From Amycolatopsis marina (GTDB taxonomy: Bacteria; Actinomycetota; Actinomycetes; Mycobacteriales; Pseudonocardiaceae): a stretch of DNA of 64,000 nt. The position numbers and the translations under genes are program-made. The stretch lies in NCBI RefSeq assembly GCF_900111885.1, contig NZ_FOKG01000011.1, forward strand, positions 1,650 through 65,649, written 5' to 3'. Positions 51,332-60,773 of the stretch are shown one piece after another; the first letter of the stretch is position 1; each line of letters begins with the position of its first letter. The notes beneath the pieces were generated by a model. The model was given only the letters and a program-made list of their open reading frames with translations. It did not search any database and had not been told where the DNA came from.

Positions 51332-51520
51332 TCACCCCTGCGCCAGATACTCGGCTGCGTGCAGGCCTGCCCCGATGAGCCACGGGATCAGCACCACGAC
51401 CGGCCACGGTGCCATCCGCCAGCTTCGCCGGATGCCCAATGTGGCCAGTGCCACGGCGCACACCGCGGCCGCGGCCCACGTGGCGAGATTCGCGACCCAG
51501 GCCGAGTCGCACGGCTTCCA
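51332..51520 (-). other. In-frame two-helix membrane segment beyond the peptidase stop
   Basis: Directly after the TGA of the Tap-like peptidase (51521-51523) the same frame stays open for 63 codons to a TGA at 51332-51334. It encodes two strongly hydrophobic helices, VANLATWAAAAVCAVALATL and APWPVVVLIPWLIGAGLHAA, separated by the basic IRRSWRM loop. No start codon lies between the peptidase stop and the first helix. The segment would therefore be made only by readthrough, or is the relic of a C-terminal anchor cut off by a nonsense mutation. Confidence 0.55.
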
Positions 51521-53119
51521 TCACTCGCCGGGTGAGCCCGCGAACGGGGTGAGATCCGGGAGGCAGGACGTGCCCGGATCCGGCACGGAGCCCGCTGCCA
51601 GGTACGCCGACGCGACTGCGGTCATACACGTCGATTGCTGGGTGGTGATGTGCCCCCAGCCCTCGTTGACGATCAGGCGGCTGTTGGGCAACCGACGGTG
51701 CAGATCTTTCGCGCCGCCCACCGGGGTGGAGCCGTCGAACCGGTTGTTGAGTATCAGCACAGGAATCTCCGTGTCCACCGACCACGGCCCGGTGTAGCGC
51801 TCACGCGGCGTGGAACGCCAGAAGGCGCAGGGACTTGTGTCATAGGCGCGCAGTGTGGCGAAGTGCGGCGACACCGCCGCCCGCCGCCTGGCCGCCCCCC
51901 ACCAGGCCAGGGACAACCGGGGCATGTCCACGTCGTTGCAGGTGAAGGCCGAGTACAGTCCTTTGAGGTCGGTGTAGGGAGCGTCGAACCCCAACTGATC
52001 CATCCACTGGACGCTGGCGGCGAGCTCAGCGGCGTCCGGTTCGCTCGGCGATGTCTGTACTCGATATGTCAGGTCGAGAACCCGGTCCATCGACTCCCAG
52101 GCAACCGGCTGATAGAGCAGGCCGCCCACGAACGCGACGAGTTTCGGATAGGTGAGAGTGACCTGTGCGCCGTCGGGCGCGACGAGGTGGAGCGGGTCCT
52201 CTCGCAGCGCTGTCGCCAACTGATCGAAGGCCTGGCGTGGCCTGTGGGCGGCAAACCCGCACGAGTTCCCTCGCGCGCACAGCCGCAGGAACTCGTCAAA
52301 CACCTCCTGGGTGGCGGTGTCCGAGCCGGTCCGCTCGGACGGAACCGTCCACAAGGGACCGGTCAGCGAGCGAGCCGGATTGAGCACGCTGTCCAGGACG
52401 AGGGAACCCATGCGGTCCGGGAACATGTTCGCGTAGGCAAGGCCGAGGTGCACGCCGTAGGACTGCCCGAGGTAGTTCAACCGCGACTCCCCCAGTGCCT
52501 GACGCACGAGGTCGAGATCTCTGGCCACCGTAGCCGTGGACAGATGGTCCAGGAGCGCACCGCTGCGCTGACGACAGAGCGCGGCGAAGTGCAGGTCCTT
52601 GAGCGCTCGTCGACCGACGTCCCGTGCCGTGACGGGAAACACCGGAACGTCCGCGTTGAAGCCCTCCCGCTCCTGCGCCGACTCGAAGCAGGTCACCGAG
52701 GGACGAGCCTGGCCCACTCCGCGCTGGTCGAGGCCGATCACGTCGTAGTGCTCCCAGACTCGCTGGTCCACCGGAGCGGGCACGGTGCCATCCTTGATCA
52801 CGCGCAGGTACTCGGTCGAGGAGTAGCCGGGGCCGCCCCGGTTCAGCACGAGCGATCCGAGCTTCTCCGCAGGCCGGGCGGCGGGCGCGCGCACGAGTGC
52901 GAGGGTGATTCGCCTGCTATCCGGGTCGGCATGGTTCATCGGCACATCAAGCGAGGCGCAGTCCAGAGCGGCGTAGTCCTGGCACTCCTGCCAGTGCACA
53001 CGCGGGCCTTCCGGCGAATTCGCCGAAACCGGGACCGGGACAGCGAGCAGGGCGGGGATCACCACGATCGTCACGGTCCATCCCGGCCTGCGACGCCGTG
53101 AGCGATCGACATTTGGCAC
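51521..53119 (-). CDS. Secreted Tap/SlpE-like alpha/beta hydrolase peptidase
   Basis: A 532-residue exported hydrolase. The signal peptide is RRRRPGWTVTIVVIPALLAVPVPVSA-like (basic head, core about 14-30). Catalytic features: oxyanion LVLNRGGPGYSST, nucleophile Ser220 in YLGQSYGVHLGLAYA, Asp in LILNNRFDGSTPVGGA and His in NEGWGHITTQQST. The C-terminal TAP_C domain with paired cysteines is that of the tripeptidyl aminopeptidase family of actinomycetes. The GTG at 53119 is preceded by CGAGGA with almost no spacing, so translation may be weak or the start differs slightly. A strong palindrome lies about 30 bp upstream. Confidence 0.85.
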   Translation of the reverse strand: MPNVDRSRRRRPGWTVTIVVIPALLAVPVPVSANSPEGPRVHWQECQDYAALDCASLDVPMNHADPDSRRITLALVRAPAARPAEKLGSLVLNRGGPGYSSTEYLRVIKDGTVPAPVDQRVWEHYDVIGLDQRGVGQARPSVTCFESAQEREGFNADVPVFPVTARDVGRRALKDLHFAALCRQRSGALLDHLSTATVARDLDLVRQALGESRLNYLGQSYGVHLGLAYANMFPDRMGSLVLDSVLNPARSLTGPLWTVPSERTGSDTATQEVFDEFLRLCARGNSCGFAAHRPRQAFDQLATALREDPLHLVAPDGAQVTLTYPKLVAFVGGLLYQPVAWESMDRVLDLTYRVQTSPSEPDAAELAASVQWMDQLGFDAPYTDLKGLYSAFTCNDVDMPRLSLAWWGAARRRAAVSPHFATLRAYDTSPCAFWRSTPRERYTGPWSVDTEIPVLILNNRFDGSTPVGGAKDLHRRLPNSRLIVNEGWGHITTQQSTCMTAVASAYLAAGSVPDPGTSCLPDLTPFAGSPGE

Positions 53120-53146
53120 TCCTCGATTTCGTCGCGTGCGCAGTTA

Positions 53147-53178
53147 GTTGGTACAGCGTGCTAGCACACTGTACCAAC
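53147..53178. promoter_or_regulatory. 32-bp near-perfect palindrome upstream of the peptidase gene
   Basis: GTTGGTACAGCGTGCT (53147-53162) and AGCACACTGTACCAAC (53163-53178) are reverse complements with a single mismatch. The element sits 28 bp before the peptidase start on the minus strand. Its size and position fit the operator of a TetR/GntR-type repressor, or two overlapping sites. Confidence 0.65.
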
Positions 53179-53270
53179 AGGGCGGGGAAGGTGTTCGCGG
53201 CCCGACTACCGCCCGCCGGCGCGTGCGCCTGCGAGTACCCGGCAAGATCAACCACGTCGCCGAGTTCCCT

Positions 53271-53300
53271 CGATCGCACTTTCCCGGGAAAGTGCGATCG
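53271..53300. repeat. 30-bp perfect palindrome
   Basis: CGATCGCACTTTCCC and its exact reverse complement GGGAAAGTGCGATCG abut without a loop. The central 18 bp CACTTTCCCGGGAAAGTG is closely related to the second palindrome 10 bp further on. It lies between the LytTR regulator stop and the peptidase operator. Confidence 0.75.
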
Positions 53301-53303
53301 GGC

Positions 53304-53321
53304 CACTTCCCCGGGGAAGTG
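53304..53321. repeat. 18-bp perfect palindrome, sister of the one at 53271
   Basis: CACTTCCCCGGGGAAGTG is perfectly palindromic and differs from the core of the preceding palindrome by one symmetric base pair change. The pair follows the pattern CACTTYCCCGGGRAAGTG. Confidence 0.75.
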
Positions 53322-53384
53322 CTCACCATGGCCTCAGGTCTGGTCAATCCCCTACCGGCCGCCGCCTCGACCCCACTCGGCGGG

Positions 53385-54140
53385 TCACAGACCCAGCAGG
53401 CGGCGCAGCTCCCTCGCGTGCCTGCGGGACACCTCGACGCGGCTCCGTCTGCGATCGTCCATCACCAGCACCAGTGCGCCGTTGAAGTCGGGACGCAGCT
53501 CCCGGACGTGGTTCAGGTTGACCAGGTAGGACCGGTGCGTCCGGAAGAAGTGGCCGCCGAGCCTGCGTTCCAGTTCGTTCAGTGACAGGCTCACCAGCAC
53601 CCGCTCCCCGGCGAGCTGCAGATACGAATAGCCGCGCGCGGCGCTGGCGTAGAGGATCGCCGACTCGTCGACGAGGACCGTCCGGTCACCCTGCTGTACG
53701 GGGATGCGCCCGAGCGGATCCGGCACGGGAGCGCGCGGCCGTGGTGAAGGTTCGGCCTCCTCGTCGGCTCCGCCCGACAACGCTCGGTCGAGCGCGCGGC
53801 CGAGCCGCTCGGCGTCGAACGGCTTCACCAGGTAGTCGACGGCGTCCACATCGAACGCGTCCACCGCATAGTCCGGGTAGGCCGTCGTGAAGATGACCTT
53901 CGGTGCGTGGGGTGAGTCGCGGACCGCCTTCGCCACCTCGAGACCGGTGCCACCCGGCATCTTGATGTCCAGCAACACCAGGTCGTAGTCCAGCGACCGC
54001 AGGAGAACCAGCGCCTCCTCGCCGTTGGTCGCCTCACCGACCACCTGAACGTGGTCGAACGTCCCCAGCAGGTACCGCAGTTCCTCCCTGGCCGGCGCCT
54101 CGTCGTCGACGATCAGGCAGTGAGCTCGCATGCCGATCAC
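53385..54140 (-). CDS. LytTR-family response regulator
   Basis: A 251-residue regulator. The receiver domain (residues about 5-125) has the acidic pair in LIVDDEAP, phospho-acceptor Asp58 in DLVLLDIKMPGG and the KPF motif in DYLVKPFDAERL. The LytTR DNA-binding domain (about 145-250) contains SARGYSYLQL, then LNELERRLGGHFFRTHRSYLVNLNHV. It starts with a GTG overlapping the kinase stop by 4 bp; an ATG nine bases further is possible. With the LytS-type kinase it should control the symporter genes on one or both sides. Confidence 0.92.
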   Translation of the reverse strand: MIGMRAHCLIVDDEAPAREELRYLLGTFDHVQVVGEATNGEEALVLLRSLDYDLVLLDIKMPGGTGLEVAKAVRDSPHAPKVIFTTAYPDYAVDAFDVDAVDYLVKPFDAERLGRALDRALSGGADEEAEPSPRPRAPVPDPLGRIPVQQGDRTVLVDESAILYASAARGYSYLQLAGERVLVSLSLNELERRLGGHFFRTHRSYLVNLNHVRELRPDFNGALVLVMDDRRRSRVEVSRRHARELRRLLGL

Positions 54141-55414
54141 CCCAAGGGAATGCGCAGGTCGACAACGGTGCCGTTACCGTAGTCGGACTGGATGTCAAGA
54201 CGGTAACGCTCGCCGTAGAGGGCCTGCAGCCGCTGCGAGATGTTGCGCAGGCCCACGCCGCCCTCCGCGGCGCCGTCGCCGGATGTCAGCCGCTCCAGCA
54301 ACTCCGCCGACATGCCGACCCCGTCGTCGGAGACCCGGATCGACGTGGTCCTCGTCAACGGGTCGACCCGGGCCTTGAGCCGTACCGTGCCGCCGTCGAC
54401 CTTGTCGGCGAGACCGTGTTTCACGGCGTTCTCCACCAGCGGCTGGATCGTCAAGACGGGCACGTGTGCGCTCAGCACCTGCGGATCGACGTCGTAGCGG
54501 ACACGCAGTCGTTCGCCGTAGCGGGCCTGCTCCAGTGAGAGGTAGGTGCGGACGAAGAAGTACTCCTGCCCGAACTCGACCAGATGCCCGTCCTGCCGGA
54601 CGGCGTACCGGAAGAAGTCCGACAGCCGCAGCAGCAGGCGACGGGCCTCTTCTGGATCCGTGCGCGCCTTCGAGGCGATCGTATTGAGCGTGTTGAACAG
54701 GAAGTGCGGGTTGATCTGGGCGCGCAGGGCGTCGAGCTTGGCGTCCACGGCCAGCTTGCGCTCGTGATCCAGCTCCGCGAGTTCGAGGTGCAGCGACATG
54801 ATCCCGGCCAGTCCCTCGACGACGTCTCGCGGCGGTGGGATCTCGTCCACCCGGTACACCTTGAGCGTCCCGACCACTCGCTTGCCGATGGCCAGCGGTG
54901 CGATCACGGCGCTCTGCAGTGGACAGTCCGGGTCCGGGCAGCCGAGACGACCGCGATTACGCACCACAACCGTCCTCCCCTTGGCGAGCACCCGGACCGA
55001 GGCTTCCGTCTGTGGCCGGTCCCCCACCGTGTGGTGGTCGGAGCCGGGGCCCTGAAACGCGAGCACCCGCTCGCGGTCGGTGATGGCAACGGAATCGCCG
55101 CCGAGCACGGGATGCAGCAGTCGCACGGCGCGGCGCGCGGCCTCGGCGGTCAGTCCGGACCGTAGCGGCATGGACCTGTCGACCGCGGCGAACGTGCGCC
55201 CCTGCCGGCCCGGCGAACGCCGCACCGGCCCGGCCTGCCGCGGACCGCGCAGTGCGGACGGGTAGCCGATGGTGAGCACCAACGTGATCCCGAGGCCGAT
55301 CAGGACAGTGGCCTCAACCTCCAGCGGCGGATCCGGGAAGACCTGCGTGACCAGGTAGACGAAGCCCCAGGTGAGCACCACCGCGATCGCCAGTGGCCAG
55401 CTGCCGTTCCTCAT
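54137..55414 (-). CDS. LytS/YpdA-type sensor histidine kinase
   Basis: A 425-residue kinase. Two membrane helices (about 5-24 and 33-51) are followed by a GAF-like cytosolic domain (about 85-205) with an interesting pair of cysteines in RLGCPDPDCPLQSAV (159, 164). The His_kinase domain has phospho-acceptor His237 in RAQINPHFLFNTLNTIAS, and the ATPase domain shows PLVENAVKHGLAD (N box), DDGVGMS and GGVGLRNISQRL. It lacks the long membrane domain of LytS itself. It overlaps the symporter gene upstream by 4 bp (ATGA) and the regulator downstream. The likely signal is uptake or level of the symporter substrate. Confidence 0.92.
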   Translation of the reverse strand: MRNGSWPLAIAVVLTWGFVYLVTQVFPDPPLEVEATVLIGLGITLVLTIGYPSALRGPRQAGPVRRSPGRQGRTFAAVDRSMPLRSGLTAEAARRAVRLLHPVLGGDSVAITDRERVLAFQGPGSDHHTVGDRPQTEASVRVLAKGRTVVVRNRGRLGCPDPDCPLQSAVIAPLAIGKRVVGTLKVYRVDEIPPPRDVVEGLAGIMSLHLELAELDHERKLAVDAKLDALRAQINPHFLFNTLNTIASKARTDPEEARRLLLRLSDFFRYAVRQDGHLVEFGQEYFFVRTYLSLEQARYGERLRVRYDVDPQVLSAHVPVLTIQPLVENAVKHGLADKVDGGTVRLKARVDPLTRTTSIRVSDDGVGMSAELLERLTSGDGAAEGGVGLRNISQRLQALYGERYRLDIQSDYGNGTVVDLRIPLG

Positions 55415-57093
55415 GCTCTCTTCCCGTTGACTCCCGCGATCGTCAGCCTCGCCAGCCGCACCGCCCGCCGGTCGGCCGCGGTCCCGTGCAGCTTGAGCCA
55501 CAGCCGCTCCACATCGGAGGGTGGAGTGGTGCACAGCGAGACGATCACCGTGGCCAGCGTGGCCAGGGGGGCGGCCACGATCGTGGGCGCGAGCAGCACC
55601 TCACCGATACCGCGCTCCCCCACCGAGGGCGCCAGCGCGACCAGCAAGATCGCCGTCAGCGCGCCGACAGCCATGCCGGACACCGCCCCCGGCGCGGTCG
55701 TCCGCCGCCACCAGATGGCGAGGAAGAACACCGGCGCCAGCGCCGAACCCGCGAGGGCGAACGCCCAGGTCACCATCGTCGCCACCACCGAGGGGAAGAG
55801 GGCGGTCAGCGAGTACGGTCGCAGCAGGAGGGCGAGCCCGGCCGACAAAGCCGCGACCACCACGACGGCGGCACGCCCCGCCCACACCGCCTGGCGCTGG
55901 GTGGCGCCGGGGTTGATGTGCCGCTCGTACACGTCGTGTCCCCACGAGGCCGCGGAGGCCAACAGCAGCCCCGCGATCGTGGACAGCACCGCGACGAGCG
56001 CCCCGATCGCCACCACCGCCAGCCCCGCGTCGCCGCCGTAGATCCGGCCGAGCACCAGCGGCGCGTGCTCGGGCACACGCAGCACACCGTCGACCGTCAG
56101 CTCCGCGAGCCACGGCCGGCCGGACACCGCCTGTGACACGAGCGACCGCGCCGCGGTACCGAGTAGCACGGCGAGGGCGTAGAAGACACCGGCGAAGCCG
56201 AGCACCCAGACGGTGGTCATCCGGGCGGCGGTTCCGGTCGGGCTCGTGAAGTAGCGGTTCATCACGTGCGGCAGGCCCGCGGTGCCGAGCACGAGCGTGA
56301 CGATCAGCGTGATCTGCCCGAGCGGGCCGTACCGCCCGCCCGCATGCCCGAAGTACGCGGGCTCGCCGCTCGCCAACCGGTTCTCCTCCTCTTCGAGCTG
56401 CCAGGTCCCGTCCACCTCGACCGGATTGGCAAGCGGCTCCTCCGTGAGCCGCCCGACCGCGTCGGGGTAGCTGAAGCCGGAGCGGAGCACGACGATGGCC
56501 AGCCAGATGAACACGGCGAGCAGCAACAGGAACTGCACCGCCTGCGTCCACGTGGTGCCGCGCATCCCGCCCACGACGACCAGTGCCGCGATGGCCACTG
56601 TGGACACCACCACGCCGGTGGCGTACGGCGAGAGGCCCGCCACGCCCTCGCCGACCAGCAGTTCCCACGTGAGGCCGCTGCCCACGGCCTGCGGTACGAG
56701 ATAGGACAGGATGACGAGCTGTACGACGGTGACCGCGACCAGCCGAACGCGCTCGGAACCGAGCCTGCGGCCCAGGAAGTCCGGGATGGAGAATTCGCCG
56801 AACCGGCGCAGCGGCGCGGCAACGAACAGCAGCACGGGCACGAAGCCCGCGGCGAAGCCGGTCGCGTACCACACCCCGTCGAGGCCGGACACGTAGACGG
56901 CCGCGGCGACACCCAGGAACGAGGCGGCCGAGAAATAGTCACCGCAGATCGCGCAGGCGTTGGTCACCACGCCGACCCGCCTGCCCGCGAGATAGAACTC
57001 CAGAGTGGACGCGCCACGCGGACGCAGCACGAGTCCGGCGACCAGCACCGCCACGAGCAGAGCGGCCAGCACCGCGAGGCTGGCGGCGATCAA
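55411..57093 (-). CDS. Sodium:solute symporter (SSS family)
   Basis: A 560-residue carrier with about 13 helices, of the acetate/pyruvate-type SSS group. Signatures: EFYLAGRRVGVVTNACAICGDYFSAASFLGVAA, the sodium-site region GGMRGTTWTQAVQF, VLGTAGLPHVMNRYFTSPT and STIAGLLLASAASWGHDVYERHINP. It overlaps its small partner upstream and the histidine kinase downstream by 4 bp each, so transport and sensing are co-produced. Probable substrates are short carboxylates such as acetate, pyruvate or lactate; the sequence alone does not decide. Confidence 0.88.
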   Translation of the reverse strand: MIAASLAVLAALLVAVLVAGLVLRPRGASTLEFYLAGRRVGVVTNACAICGDYFSAASFLGVAAAVYVSGLDGVWYATGFAAGFVPVLLFVAAPLRRFGEFSIPDFLGRRLGSERVRLVAVTVVQLVILSYLVPQAVGSGLTWELLVGEGVAGLSPYATGVVVSTVAIAALVVVGGMRGTTWTQAVQFLLLLAVFIWLAIVVLRSGFSYPDAVGRLTEEPLANPVEVDGTWQLEEEENRLASGEPAYFGHAGGRYGPLGQITLIVTLVLGTAGLPHVMNRYFTSPTGTAARMTTVWVLGFAGVFYALAVLLGTAARSLVSQAVSGRPWLAELTVDGVLRVPEHAPLVLGRIYGGDAGLAVVAIGALVAVLSTIAGLLLASAASWGHDVYERHINPGATQRQAVWAGRAAVVVVAALSAGLALLLRPYSLTALFPSVVATMVTWAFALAGSALAPVFFLAIWWRRTTAPGAVSGMAVGALTAILLVALAPSVGERGIGEVLLAPTIVAAPLATLATVIVSLCTTPPSDVERLWLKLHGTAADRRAVRLARLTIAGVNGKRA

Positions 57094-57470
57094 GGTGCCT
57101 CACCGCCGGATTCGGGTGACTCCTGCTCCGGGGCGCCGAGCATGCGGTCCTCGACCGCGTTCGACAGCGTCGCCGCGCCGACCGCGATCAGGAAGAAGAA
57201 GACGTAGAGCCCGACCGCCGCCATGACGAAGCTGGGCGTCATGCCTCCGAGCAGGCGTCCCTCCGACCACCAGTCCACGGTCAACGTGAGGATCGGGACC
57301 GCGACGACCACCCCGAGGAAAACGACGAAGTGCCCCACCGCGACACGCCGCACCGTGCGGAAGGCCGCGTCGACCTCGGCGGGCATGTCGTACTCGTCCC
57401 CGGCATCGGGGACCCATCGAGCCCCGCCGTCGGGGTCGGTCCACGGCGGATCCACACCGGACGCAGCCAC
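57090..57470 (-). CDS. Small membrane partner of the SSS symporter
   Basis: A 126-residue protein with an acidic N-terminal tail, a basic turn (FRTVRRVAVGHF) and two membrane helices (VVFLGVVVAVPILTLTV and FVMAAVGLYVFFFLIAVGAA). It overlaps the symporter gene by 4 bp. Its outline is that of DUF485/DUF4212-type small subunits that accompany SSS carriers. The GTG start has no strong ribosome-binding site; the same frame has no better start. Confidence 0.75.
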   Translation of the reverse strand: MAASGVDPPWTDPDGGARWVPDAGDEYDMPAEVDAAFRTVRRVAVGHFVVFLGVVVAVPILTLTVDWWSEGRLLGGMTPSFVMAAVGLYVFFFLIAVGAATLSNAVEDRMLGAPEQESPESGGEAP

Positions 57471-57506
57471 ATCGGGAACCCTACTGCTCTGGTGTGGCCA
57501 CGAGAA

Positions 57507-57926
57507 CTACTCAGCGGCGCGAATCCTCAGCGCGGTGCGCACCAGGATGAACGCACCACCGCCCGCGATAACGAGGCCGATGCCGGGCAGCAGGCTGCCC
57601 CAACTGTCGGTGCTCGCGCTCAACTGTGCGATCCGGAGCAGCTGCCACGTCACCAGCACCGCGACCGCCATTCCCGGTAAGAGGGCATGCGCGAAGGCGA
57701 CGCGGCGGTACGGCAACAGCGCACCCGCGACGGCGATGGTGCCCGCGCACAGCGTCCACAGCCCTGGACCGGCGACCCCGGAAAAGTGACCCACCGGGGT
57801 CGACACCCACGGCAGGAGCGAACCGACGAGGATCAGCAGTCCGCCGAAGATCATACCGGCGCTGCCCGCGTGCATGATGCGGCGACGACTCGTCGTCGCT
57901 CCACCCGTGCTGGTCACCGAGGACAT
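57507..57926 (-). CDS. Hypothetical four-helix membrane protein
   Basis: A 139-residue protein with four membrane helices: MIFGGLLILVGSLLPWVS, LWTLCAGTIAVAGALLPY, ALLPGMAVAVLVTWQLL and LLPGIGLVIAGGGAFILV. No family recognised. It lies 36 bp upstream of the small symporter partner on the same strand and may lead that operon. The ATG at 57926 begins MSSVTSTGGATTSRRRI. Confidence 0.65.
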   Translation of the reverse strand: MSSVTSTGGATTSRRRIMHAGSAGMIFGGLLILVGSLLPWVSTPVGHFSGVAGPGLWTLCAGTIAVAGALLPYRRVAFAHALLPGMAVAVLVTWQLLRIAQLSASTDSWGSLLPGIGLVIAGGGAFILVRTALRIRAAE

Positions 57927-58097
57927 GGCGCGAGTCTAGGTCGGGCGTGAGTCAGGTCACCAAGCCATGCGTGGACGAAAGGTCATCGGCCGGGGACGAG
58001 CGGCCGCATCGGGCGCCCGAACGGTCCCGGCCGTCGCCGGGGTACGGCGAGGCGCGGTCGGCGGACCGTTCACGGCCGGGTTCGCGACGCTGGGGGA

Positions 58098-58121
58098 CGA
58101 ATCGTTGCCCTGTCCGATTCG
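58098..58121. promoter_or_regulatory. Inverted repeat in the divergent symporter promoter region
   Basis: CGAATCG (58098-58104) and CGATTCG (58115-58121) form an inverted repeat with a 10-bp centre, upstream of the DUF4212 gene. It may be a regulator site; LytTR proteins usually bind direct repeats, so another factor is possible. Confidence 0.3.
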
Positions 58122-58175
58122 CCCGCTCGATCCTTTCCGCACCCGTAACGCGGTTTGGACCGAAGGGAGCCAACG

Positions 58176-58483
58176 GTGACTCAACCAGGAGAAGAGGGTC
58201 AGTCGCCACCGCAGGGCGACTGGCGGCGAGAATACTGGCGGCGAAACCTCCGGCTGATGCTCGCGCTGCTGAGTGTCTGGTTCATCGTGCCGTTCTGCGG
58301 CGGCATCCTGTTCATCGATCAGCTGAACCAGGTCAACTTCGCCGGGTACCCGCTCGGGTTCTGGATCGCCCAGCAGGGCTCCATCTACACGTTCCTCCTG
58401 CTCATCCTCATCTACGCGGTACGCATGGACCGCCTCGACGACAAGTTCGGCGTCAGCGAGCGTGACGGGGAGGGCCGGCGGCA

Positions 58484-58487
<4 letters not shown>
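58176..58487 (+). CDS. DUF4212 sodium/substrate symporter small subunit
   Basis: A 103-residue protein with the DUF4212 pattern: YWRRNLRLMLALLSVWFIVPFCGGILF, then FAGYPLGFWIAQQGSIYTFLLLILIYAVRMDRLD. Two membrane helices. The family forms a pair with SSS carriers (VC_2705-type). The GTG at 58176 has GGGAG 7 nt upstream. It overlaps the large subunit gene by 4 bp (ATGA). Confidence 0.9.
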
Positions 58488-60184
<1,697 letters not shown>

Positions 60185-60197
60185 AACCATCTTGGTG

Positions 60198-60241
60198 GTG
60201 ACGGCACCTTCCTCACATTCCTCGTGAGAAGGTGCCGTCAC
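60198..60241 (+). terminator. Terminator after the DUF4212-type symporter
   Basis: GTGACGGCACCTTCCTCAC (60198-60216) pairs with GTGAGAAGGTGCCGTCAC (60224-60241), with one bulged base, 14 bp after the symporter stop. A stem of 18 pairs makes this a strong factor-independent-type hairpin without T-run. Confidence 0.75.
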
Positions 60242-60267
60242 TGCGATGACAAAGGGGCTGCGGCCGC

Positions 60268-60315
60268 ATTGCGCCGGAAGCAATCTTGACTCAATCCAGA
60301 CAAGAGCATTAGGCT
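60268..60315 (+). promoter_or_regulatory. furA promoter, probably leaderless, with FurA-box-like repeat
   Basis: TTGACT (60286-60291) and TAGGCT (60310-60315) are spaced by 18 bp; the -10 element ends 6 nt before the furA GTG, so the message is probably leaderless, as reported for mycobacterial furA. Just upstream, ATTGC (60268-60272) and GCAAT (60280-60284) form an inverted repeat, a candidate FurA site. Confidence 0.55.
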
Positions 60316-60321
60316 GACCGC

Positions 60322-60750
60322 GTGACCACCGACTTCGAGACGCAACTTCGGGCGGTCTCGTTGCGCGTGACCCGGCCCCGGCTGGCAGTACTCGCCGCGC
60401 TGCGCGACCATCCGCACGTCGACACCGAGACGGTGATCGCGCTGGTGCGGGCCGAGGTTCCGACGGTGTCCCACCAAGCGGTATACGACGTGCTGCGGGC
60501 GCTCACCGATGCCGGCCTGGTGCGGCGCATCCAGCCCGCAGGCACGCTCGCTCGCTACGAGTCCCGGGTGGGAGACAACCACCACCATGTCGTGTGCCGC
60601 TCCTGCGGTGCGATCGCGGACGTCGACTGCGTCGTCGGCCACGCACCCTGTCTCACCGCCTCGAACGACCACGGTTTCGTGATCGACGAAGCGGAGGTCG
60701 TCTTTTGGGGCACCTGCCCCGACTGTGCGGCCGCACCCACCCCTCGATGA
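60322..60750 (+). CDS. furA: FurA-type redox/metal regulator
   Basis: A 142-residue Fur-family repressor: RVTRPRLAVLAALRDHPHVDTETV, then VSHQAVYDVLRALTDAGLVRRI (HTH), HHHVVCRSCGAIADVDC (metal-binding HHH and C-x-x-C) and a second pair GTCPDC. It sits 23 bp before katG, the classic actinobacterial furA-katG operon in which FurA represses both genes until it is oxidised. The GTG start coincides with the predicted transcription start. Confidence 0.92.
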   Translation: MTTDFETQLRAVSLRVTRPRLAVLAALRDHPHVDTETVIALVRAEVPTVSHQAVYDVLRALTDAGLVRRIQPAGTLARYESRVGDNHHHVVCRSCGAIADVDCVVGHAPCLTASNDHGFVIDEAEVVFWGTCPDCAAAPTPR

Positions 60751-60773
60751 TCCACCAGTTCGGAAGGAAGTAG

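Noticed and set aside
51521..51523. TGA in the peptidase gene as a selenocysteine codon
   Set aside because: No selenocysteine machinery or insertion element is visible, and the codon sits after a complete hydrolase rather than at an active site.
53271..53321. The paired palindromes as a minimal CRISPR array
   Set aside because: The two units differ, are 3 bp apart with no spacer, and there are no cas genes.
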